NCBI GenBank assembly: GCA_021234155.1
Contig: JAJEKV010000126.1
Location: 1,767,863 to 1,831,862, forward strand
Direction of reading: 5' to 3'
Source of the DNA: Isoetes taiwanensis
Lineage: Eukaryota > Streptophyta > Lycopodiopsida > Isoetales > Isoetaceae
DNA length: 64,000 nucleotides
Of the stretch, positions 56,180 to 64,000 are shown one piece after another. Numbering within the stretch: position 1 is the stretch's first letter; each line of letters opens with the position of its first letter. Position numbers and translations under genes: made by a program. A model generated the notes under the pieces. The model was not told the origin of the DNA, ran no database searches, and saw only the letters and a program-made list of their open reading frames with translations.

Positions 56180-59100
56180 GCTCCATCTATTTCCGCTTAT
56201 GGGCGCAGCCCTATTTATAAAAACGCTGAACGCCCATCTACTAAGTCCTAAAGAGAAAACCCTCTACTCCTGGGCTTGGAGCAGAGGTGATAATGCTATG
56301 GATGTGCACCGCCGTGGTCCCGGCCACAGTGTAATCACCTCCATCCCGCAGGTGTGTGGGATCGGATGCTCAGCCCATCCCTGCTATTTCACCACTCAAG
56401 CCTATATGGCAGTCGCCACGCTGTGGTAATCAGCCAGAGGTCCAAAGCAAATTCCATCTCGCATGCAATCCACCTGCGCTTAGGATCTGCAAGATATGTA
56501 CTTCGTCGTAAGCGTACCCCAACAGCGCCAGTATATGCCTACCCAGTGGTCCAAATTTTCCACCACCTGCTCGCCTTATATAGCCAACCGAGGACTCCTC
56601 CCCGCCGACGTGGACCAATCAAATTTGCCAACGGTTTGCAATGCAAGGCCGCTTTAAATGGGGAATCTTTTTCTCCCGCCGCGATATCTAGCCACATGGT
56701 AACCTTCCTCGACACCTTCTCAGCTTTAATGATATCCCACTCGGAAGCTGCCGCCATTAAATGACTCCTTCTTTCACCGTCAACATTAATGTGCTGGCCC
56801 TTCGCCACCGCCACATCCGATCATTCTCTTACGGCCTCATCGCCACCGCTCCTTTGTTCTCCCTTTACCGCTTGGGGACTTAGCCAAAATTTTGCCTCCA
56901 TCGCCGCGATATGTCGCCACCGCATCATCAACTACAGTTCGCTTATCCTCATCATGCCCCTTCGCCAACACTTGTGCTCTAAAAAACCTTTTCGCTTCCT
57001 CTCAAGGCCATCTTCCGCCGCTTCCTCTCCGCCGCGATCTCCGTTTCTTCCCTGCTCCTTTCCTCGACGCTCTTCGCCATGGTCGGTGACCTAAATTACC
57101 TACACTTGCTATTGCTCCTGTGATCCGCTCTTTTCGAAGCCCCAGGTTCTCTTGACGTTTCCACCTTCGTGTGATGCCCTCGCTGGCCCGAAATGTGACG
57201 TGCTATGAACGCCAAAAGCTTTATGAATTCTCACGTATGGACCTCCCCGCACCAAATCCGCAGCAATTGAAGCAGCTTCATCGCTTCACGCCGGCCAATG
57301 TACCGAACGGATATGCTAATTTCAGAGTCGGCGGCACCACCATTTTGCTTACCCACCTCGACAGGTATCCGTGATTCCTTTGCAAACACCTTGTTTATCT
57401 TGGGCTGCCTCATGATATGGAGTATCACCGAAGTTCTACGCCCTCGCTATCAAGCAAAACATGCACGCTTCTCACCAATATTGCAAAGTCCTATGACACT
57501 TTTGTTAAGTTTTTGTGGCTAGTTACTTGGGTATTCTATCAAGAACACCCATATCAATAAGGTCAGTTTTCTATAATATGGTGATCACAGCCCATCCGCC
57601 TCCCAACCATCACATTGATTGGCCCTACCAAGGTTCTACCGCCTTCTTTCAAGAAGTCGCACTACATTCGAGCTAATTCTCCTCCGCCTCCCTCAAGCTT
57701 CCGCTGGTGGCCATCTTCGCCCTCATCCATCATTATCTTCCTCGCTCCGTGGTCCGCTTCAAATTTCATGCCTCCACTCAACAGCTCTTTTCATTCAATT
57801 CCTCAAAATCACCGCTAAGTACTTCACGCCTTCTTCTAGCGTCATGTCCAACATAACACCACGCGATGTCACCGTTTCCTCTTCCTCCAATCAAACGCAG
57901 GCCCTCCGGGGCTCATCATGTTCTCAACCTCCACATCCTCGCCAAATTTCCGTGACTACAATACAAGAAGATGCGTCGCCGCCGCTTCGTTGCAAGTAGT
58001 CCCGTGATGCTCTCATGAATGGGAGTTCAAGGCCCCCGAGGCCCTAAGCGCTTCACCGCCACCTTTACCATAATCGCTAAGCACACGCAAGTTCACTTGG
58101 AGACCCAAAATTTTCGCTAAAACATGAGGCTCTCTTTACGTGCCCGAGGATCCCAAGAGTGCTCATTAAATCGTAATGTACCGGGCTTGTCGACAAATAG
58201 GCTCAATTGCAAACCACCATCCGTGAACCGCTGGAGCGTGTCACAAGTACCCAGAGACTCTTTTTGGTTGATTGGGCGATAAAGACATTAAGCAAGCTAG
58301 ACACTGTGATAATGTAGCTTTCTGCAAGATTACAACACTCAAGCCTAAGATCTAAATAAGGTGGACGCCAAATCGCTTTTTTCCCACGCCCACGACCTTC
58401 TCACCAATGCCCAAGATTTTACTTGAGGCCTCGGCGTAAAATTATCGGATGACGCCGAGATTGCCACGCCGCTTCCATCTTCCGGCATCCTCTCTTCACA
58501 TGCCACGCCGTAAACGGGTCCGTGATCGGGGTCACGCCTTCTCGCTGGAAAAGACAACCGATCCGCCATCTTGAACATCACTCTCCAAAGAAGCCGCCCA
58601 ATTTAAGAGGCCCAATCCAAACAAGACTACGCATCTTTACCATCGCCCCAAAACATGTCGCTTGATCTCCCTATTCCTTCAAGTTATCTAGGATATGCGG
58701 CTGCCCACGCCACCTCTTTCTTCTCGGCGGTATAAGCAACATGGTCCGGGGCTTGATGTCCACCACAAGACCGAGGGATTTTCTTCGATCTCGCCGTATC
58801 TTCTCTCTGCTGAAGACAAAGGTTTACCGCGCTCTTTTAGTCTTTTGGACCCTCATTCACCGCGGAAGATCCGGATTTGATCACATTCAGAGTTGTTCAC
58901 CATGCATGCATTTTCAGCGACTTCTATCCGGCCGATACACGTGACAAATTTCGTGGATGGGCCACATCGAACTTTCGTGGTGACCTGGTCAGCTCAATGG
59001 TTGCTCTTGGACAGCAACCTATATATCTGTCATCATGATCGACACACGCTTTCATCGAGTACATGCCCGGAAGCTTGCTCATCATTTACCTCTATGGCGT

Positions 59101-60001
59101 CAAACGCCGCAATGGTGTACTAAGAATCTTGGGCATCCTGAGATCTTCCATTTGCCCAAGTTTATATGCAGCGACTTCGCGTGCTAAGCAATCAACTACG
59201 GCTCTTCCTGGATAGCAAAGATCGCTCCCACTGCTGGGATAGCCCCTCCCCGCTTCATTCTCAGCCCCCGCTCGCTTGGGACCGGTGGGTGCAAAAGCGC
59301 TTGATCCCCGACTCAGACGTGAATTCGTGGGAGCAGTTTCAAGAGCCTACACCTAATGCGTGGCCCTCTCCATATGCTTCACCGAGTCTTCCATCAGCCT
59401 GATTGGCGCTTTCCCTTTGGGATCTAAGATCCCGGATGGCCACGCCGGGCTCTACCTTACACCTCGCATCTCTCACGATCTCGTGTGTGGATCCCCTGCT
59501 TGTCCGGACGCCCGGATGAGCTGGTTGGCAAAAGCGCCAACATGCTATTCTATGGCCTTGATCTCTTCTTTGGCTGCACGCCGCCACCTCACTGCACTCT
59601 TCAAGATAATCGGGCTGTCAAGCTTCGCTAGCCGCCTCAAGTGCATCCCCGGTCAGCTCCTTAAATCTGCTAGCCGCCCCATCTTCTAACATCAGAACCC
59701 CAATGCAAGCTGCCAAGGCTCTTGCCTCCGTGACCGCCTCCTTAAGTGTGGAGTGCCGCTTGTTATTTCTAAGCCCATGCCGCCTCGAAGACATGGTGCG
59801 CCTTTACTTCCTTATTGATGCGTGATCCTCGCCTTTGGGATAAACACTCCGGCCGCTTCAAATACGCCAGATCTCATTGGCACTTATCATAATGGCTTCG
59901 CCCCTACTCCCCTCGCGGAGGATCACTTTCAAATCGGGCTCGTTTCCCGCCTCTAAATTACCCTCCTTTTCTTCTCCCTGAAAGTGCGTCGTTGCGGGGA
60001 G
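56180..60001 (+). other. Extra region of element B, homologous to that of element A
   Basis: It matches 19,760 down to 15,840 of element A in order. The promoter-like block with GCCTTATATAGCC is at 56,572-56,584, and the sense ATG of MDLPAPNPQQLKQL is at 57,237. GGTTILLT lies near 57,335, TFVKFLW near 57,500, and Ser-rich SNITPRDVTVSSSSN near 57,845-57,895. Frames are broken throughout. The antisense frame here is 56,430-56,618 (minus), shorter than in A. No known domain. Confidence 0.6.
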
Positions 60002-60590
60002 TGTTAGTCTTGTGCCTCCGTACATGACTATTCATGCATACGACTTACCTCAAGTCAAGTCCAAGGATCTACAAATGTGCACCTGTCAGCCGCCAAAGGC
60101 TCAGCAGTAAGACCAAGGTATCTACGCAGTATAAAGACCACGCCGGGCGCTAACAAGAAGCGGCCAGACAAGTCTGCCACCGGGCCAAGGCTACCGGGCC
60201 GCCGGGCCAAGTGATTTCAAGCTTTCAAGAGGTAATCACAAGATGTTCCTCGTTAGGAATCGCCTCCTTCCCGTGAGTCGGCACCAAATCAGTCGAGTGT
60301 CTATATTGGGCCAAAGGCCATTGTACTATATATATACAGTAGAGCTAAAGTACATGAGTTTTTTAGATGAGTTTTGAGTCTTGTCTCAGCTTCGCTTCTA
60401 TTACGAGAGCTCATGTATCTTCTTACTGGCTATCAAGGAAGCTTATTATTGTGATCTCATAGTTCTGCGTTGTTTCGTTTTTCTTGGTAAATCCCGCTGC
60501 GGATATAGCGTTCCTGGATTCTCCTCGTTAGATCCTGTGGTCCTTTGGCTGTAGGGTCGTTTTGCAAGGAGTTCCCCACCGTTCCCAAAA
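60002..60590 (+). repeat. 3' LTR of element B
   Basis: It begins TGTTAGTC after a purine-rich GCGGGGAG tract (polypurine tract) and ends near CCCAAAA. It has many small insertions compared with the 5' LTR, for example around 60,420-60,540. Confidence 0.88.
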
Positions 60591-61126
60591 GTCTGAAGTC
60601 CCCCAAGCCCAGCAAACCCATGCCGTGCCGCCATCCCCTGCTCTTGTAAAGCAATGCCGGCCATCGTAACGCGGTAGCCAAGTTCTGCCAAAAGGTACTC
60701 AACGTACGACTTCGCAATCTCCACGAAGCAAAGTCCGTTACCGCAGTCAAAAGTCACTGGCCCTTGCGCGTGGAAGCCCAGTATGGGTTGTAAGCCACCA
60801 TTCTCATTTATAAACTCAAGAGGCCTCTTTCCCGCACCAGAAAGTCCCAAAGCCCTAAAGCGTTAGTTTTCCAGCAATCCGCCAGTGAGAGGATGTATCA
60901 CCGGAGAATTTTTTCCCAAGTGTATGCCAGAAAAAACAATTGAAAGTTCGCCGCATTTCGCAAAGGAAAGCCCGTTTGGTTCCAATTTACGCGCCACCAT
61001 CACCAAAACCTGTTCTTTCCGAATACCGCCTACATACCCCAACGCCTTTTCGTCGCTTCCGCCCACGCCCCGCAGTAGCCGAAAAAGTGGAAGGGTACAT
61101 TCCCCTGTCGCCGTTTTATGCGTCAT
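60446..61126 (-). pseudogene. Unrecognised bacterial-looking open frame in the GC-richer block
   Basis: One minus-strand frame reads from 61,126 to about 60,590 with a single TAA at 60,863: KALGYVGGIRKEQVLVMVAR, SFAKCGELSIVFSGIHLGKN, then after the stop GAGKRPLEFINENGG and VTFDCGNGLCFVEIAKSYVE. Past 60,590 it enters the LTR of element B. Its composition (Gly, Val, Leu, balanced charge) looks like a globular protein and unlike the neighbouring transposon remnants. I cannot assign it to a family. Confidence 0.4.
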
Positions 61127-61704
61127 GTGCCAGCAAAGCGCTCTGCGTCACAAGCGTCGCCCCGTACCGTTTTCGCAATCCGTTCTGCACAGCAGGCGCA
61201 CTTGTGCCAGCTTGCGCCATTTACAAACAGGTACCTGGTGTCGCGGATGCCCAAAGAGCAGCACGAAGCGTGCTGGCCTTTCCGGCTTCCGCCATGGCGT
61301 CAAGTTCCAAACGCGGCCGCAAGCTCCTAGTGCAGTCAGGCAAAAGTTACGAAGCAAATGTCGCGTCGCGAAAGCTGCGCCAGCAAAACCCTTGAAAGCC
61401 TAAAAGTCGAACACGCAGTCATCTTTGAAAATGTCATAACGTTAGTACCTTTTCGGAAGTAGGTGTTTGTATACAACAAAAAGCGAAATTAAAAATGAAT
61501 GTTTCTTTCCAGGTGTTTTGCCAACCTTCCTTTCAAGTTCTAACAGCCAGTTTCTTTCTCAGCAAAGTTCGCAAGTTGTCCTCAAAGCGAATGTTAAATG
61601 GAAGTCCCCGCAATTTTGTTCCGCAGCGCCGCTGCTGGCCTGCGTCGCGCCGCGCCGTCACAGCGTAAAATGCCAAATTCTGCAAGCGTTTCACGCAATG
61701 CAGT

Positions 61705-61893
61705 TCAGCGGAACCGCTTCCTGCTAACTAAAAACATAAAAGCGCACATGCAGACAAAGGCAGTGTCGCCCAGCCCAAAAATTACCTCATATGCTTCCGT
61801 TTTTCCACCCAAATATAACAGCAAAGCGTTGGTGAAGTATGCGAGCAGGAAGTGGCTTTGCGTCGGAAGCGAGGCCAAAGCGCATACCAGCAT
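61705..61893 (-). pseudogene. Hydrophobic, membrane-protein-like open frame
   Basis: A 62-codon minus-strand frame contains two hydrophobic stretches (FLLAYFTNALLLYLGG and TAFVCMCAFMFLV) separated by a short polar loop and followed by SRKRFR. This is the pattern of two membrane helices with a basic cytoplasmic end. It lies in the same GC-richer block and on the same strand as its neighbours. Family not recognised. A chance frame is possible. Confidence 0.35.
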
Positions 61894-61973
61894 GTTGAAA
61901 TAGCTTGCTAAAAGCGGAAGTATACAGTACCGGAAAAGTTCCTACAAGCCGAATGCATGTGCCTTTACGTAAT

Positions 61974-62525
61974 TCACCTTCCCTTACAGAGCCTCTTCTT
62001 ATCCTGCCTCCTTCTGCCGACCTGCCAGTTCCCCCTGCCAGTTTTTCCGTACCGAAGTTCCATTACCTTTCGCAGCCAGCCCCGCGTCGCCGTTTGCGCC
62101 CACGTTGCTTCGGCAACGCACCAGCCTGGCATCCCGCCGCCTTTTCCAAATATGTCTTTCGGCAAAGCGTCGCCGCTGAGGCAAAGCGGCACAAAGTTCA
62201 AGCCCGCGTTTATGTTCAAAATTTTTCTTTCTCCCGCGCAGCTTTCGCAAAAGCAAGTTGCCAGCCAAAGTCAGCAGCACCGCATACGGCGAGGGTGCTG
62301 TTCAGTACCTGTGCGTTGCGCGGCGGTGCCGCATAAAAGCGGGCTGCGTCTTCAAAAGTCAGCGCAGCTCGCCAGTTCCAACGACCACGCAAAGGTATAG
62401 CGGCAACGCGTACGCAGCAGTCCCAGCCCAGTATGCCCGCGTGCCGCGCCCGCAGGTCAGTTTCGCATCCAGAAATGGTGCATGGTCAAACAAAGCCGGC
62501 CAAAGGAAAGCGGCATCGTATTCGC
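61974..62525 (-). pseudogene. Unrecognised Ala-rich protein, split over three frames
   Basis: Read on the minus strand from 62,525: YDAAFLWPALFDHAPFLDAK (frame 1), then WNWRAALTFEDAARFYAAPP and LNSTLAVCGAADFGWQLAFA (frame 2, stop at 62,216), then NINAGLNFVPLCLSGDALPK and GGGMPGWCVAEATWAQT (frame 3, to 61,974). The second switch sits at the homopolymer run AAAAATTTT near 62,219. The pieces join smoothly in composition, and codons use GCG, CGC and CCG freely, unlike the surrounding plant repeats. I infer one bacterial-type protein broken by indels or consensus errors. Family unknown. Confidence 0.4.
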
Positions 62526-63110
62526 CAAACCTTGAATGCTATACAAAGTAAAAGAAAAATGCTTTCGGAGCAAATCAAAGCGCCCGTTCCCCTGCGCCCG
62601 TCGCCAGCCCATTCGCCGCCGCTGTTGCCGTTTCGGTGCTTCGGTTCAGCCAATTCCTGCCGCACAGTGTCGCGTCATGTCTTCCCACTTTAATTCTTCC
62701 AACGCATGGAGTCGTAAAACCCCTGCAATTTCGAAAGCCAAAGCTTTGCAGTGCCCTCTGTGCAAGCTGCAAAACTTCCGCAAATGTTTCAAAAAGAAAG
62801 TCAAAGTTCAAAGGCACCAGTAACGTGCCCGTGTCAGCCGAAGCCCTCTCCACGTCGTTTTAGTATCGCAAAGGTTCAGCAAGTAAAAGCAAGTAGTAAA
62901 GAAAGCTTTTTTTCTTCAAAGCTCTTAAAAGTTAAGTCGTCCAAACGTCAACCAAAACCCAAAACCTTCCAAAGTCAGCCTCAGCCCCAGCCGTGTCCAA
63001 CCGCCCATCCAAACCAGTCCCATCCAGCCACAACCAAATGTTGCCAGTGGCTCTCCTGCCAAAGTCCACAGCCCAACCTGCCACATTCATCTATTTTAGC
63101 TAAGCATTGA
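62526..63110. other. Right part of the GC-richer block
   Basis: Minus-strand frames overlap here (for example 62,575-62,853, and another with LRLHALEELKWEDMTRHC). From about 62,900 the sequence becomes rich in CCAAA and CCCA words and loses coding character. No domain recognised. Confidence 0.3.
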
Positions 63111-64000
63111 ACGAATGCTTTGAGCTATGAAAGTTAAATGAATGCATTCATATGCCATGCATCGTTGTTTTCTTAGGGCTATGATGCATTGTTTCATAAC
63201 ATGTAGCAATAATTTTTTTTATTGTTGCTAGCTGCATTCTCTTCTTCTTCTCACCCCTCTAGGGAGCGATCCATGCGGGATACGCTTTTCTATGAAGTGG
63301 CACCTTGTTGGTGTAAAAATGTGCTGGTAGTAGGCGAATAAAGATTTGACACTCGAGGAGCAACATAGGTTTGCTTATGGTTTATGTCCTAGTGCACCCA
63401 ATCAAACAAATACAAGCTAGAAAGTACCTATATTAGGTAGGCAATATTGCTGTGCTTTATGTTTTATGATTAAGCCCATATAGTTATTATAGTTATTTAT
63501 TCAGAGATTATCAACTAGTTCGGCTGCACCAATCATTGATGTGAATTTTGGTCCCGAAACCGGCTCCATCGGCTTACAATAGCAACTTTTTCCTCGGCCA
63601 AAATGAAACCGGCTATGATATTGCACCCAAGCCCAAAACAATAACAATGAGGTCATGGATGAGCCGGTCTGGGCCAGAGTTACGCTAGCCATTATATCCA
63701 AATGCTAAAAATTCTCGCTTGGCAAAGATGCGTTTATTGATTATTAATCTCCAACACAAATTCTGATGGAGCAACAATAGTGTTTCGTAATTATTCAAGT
63801 AAGATTTTTTTTTTCCTTCTTGGTATTATATTTATATTAATTGTAAATAGTTGCATGTTAACTTGGTATTTTGTAGTTTGTTAGGGTACATTCTACCGTA
63901 TGGGCATTGCCTTCCGAGGGATAGACGAGGATGCATATAAATGTTTAAGTCAACTAGGATTGAGTATAACTCCAGCAATACGTAACTGAACGAAGTACGT
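63111..64000. other. AT-rich stretch without recognisable gene
   Basis: The composition returns to that of 43-46 kb. The minus-strand frame 63,501-63,701 has no supporting feature. Confidence 0.4.

Larger units (their letters stand above)
46372..60590 (+). mobile_element. Element B: relative of element A, plus strand, with nested insertion
   Basis: LTRs at 46,372 and 60,002 share the start TGTTAGTC and the 'gtgtctatattgggccaaaggccat' region with element A. The internal order is gag, protease, RT, RNase H, integrase and the same extra ~3.8-kb region. It is 14.2 kb long because a 3.06-kb segment absent from A interrupts the integrase C-terminus at 52,960-56,020. The flanking pentamers GTCTC (46,367) and GTCTG (60,591) are a 4-of-5 target-site duplication. 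Coding is more decayed than in A: no domain is open through its full length except the protease core. Confidence 0.92.

Noticed and set aside
60885-62400. Long plus-strand ORFs (172, 151, 143 and 147 codons) in the GC-richer block
   Set aside because: Overlapping frames are open together with Arg/Ser/Pro/Lys-rich translations, which is typical of the antisense shadow of minus-strand coding.

Overview
The window looks like transposon-dense nuclear DNA of a land plant. The sequence shows two long Ty3/gypsy elements of one family in opposite orientation, a broken chromovirus, an orphan LTR, CACTA-, PIF1/Helitron-, LINE-, SINE- and foldback-type pieces, and small fragments resembling plant host genes (a mitochondrial BOU-type carrier exon and PPR-like fragments). 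There is no gene-dense or operon-like organisation and I see no intact host gene. I cannot name the species. A non-flowering land plant (fern or lycophyte type) is only a weak inference.

Layout. 1-7.8 kb: low-complexity coding remnants, a threefold ~204-bp tandem repeat whose every unit carries a long hairpin, an unrecognised broken ORF, a possible terminal exon and AT-rich repeats. 7.85-11.4 kb: a chromovirus pol (protease, RT, RNase H, integrase, chromodomain) without gag, broken by a Trp-to-stop change, frameshifts and a short duplication. 14.4-14.8 kb: a PIF1/Helitron-type helicase fragment. 15,251-26,342: element A, an LTR retrotransposon read on the minus strand, with ~585-bp LTRs. Its gag, protease, RT and RNase H are decayed, but its integrase is open with a DD35E triad. 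26.5-28.1 kb: an orphan LTR of another element. 28-46 kb: a mosaic of foldback elements, LINE and SINE pieces, tandem repeats, a carrier-gene fragment, PPR-like fragments and one end of a CACTA transposon with a 31-unit, 12-bp array. 46,372-60,590: element B, the plus-strand relative of A, with an extra 3.06-kb insertion. 60.6-62.9 kb: a compositionally different, GC-richer block with bacterial-looking minus-strand reading frames. 63.1-64 kb: AT-rich, featureless.

The most interesting unit is the A/B family. Both copies carry ~3.8-3.9 kb between integrase and the 3' LTR that is absent from ordinary gypsy elements. In both copies it holds a sense-orientation reading region with a shared start. 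In A it also holds an antisense ORF behind a promoter-like block, and that block recurs in B. This layout resembles the extra-ORF elements of the plant Tat lineage (Grande/Retand type). Both copies also have a 36-48-nt leader without a normal tRNA primer-binding site. Many breaks are one-base changes, several at homopolymers, so decay and consensus error cannot be separated from this sequence alone.
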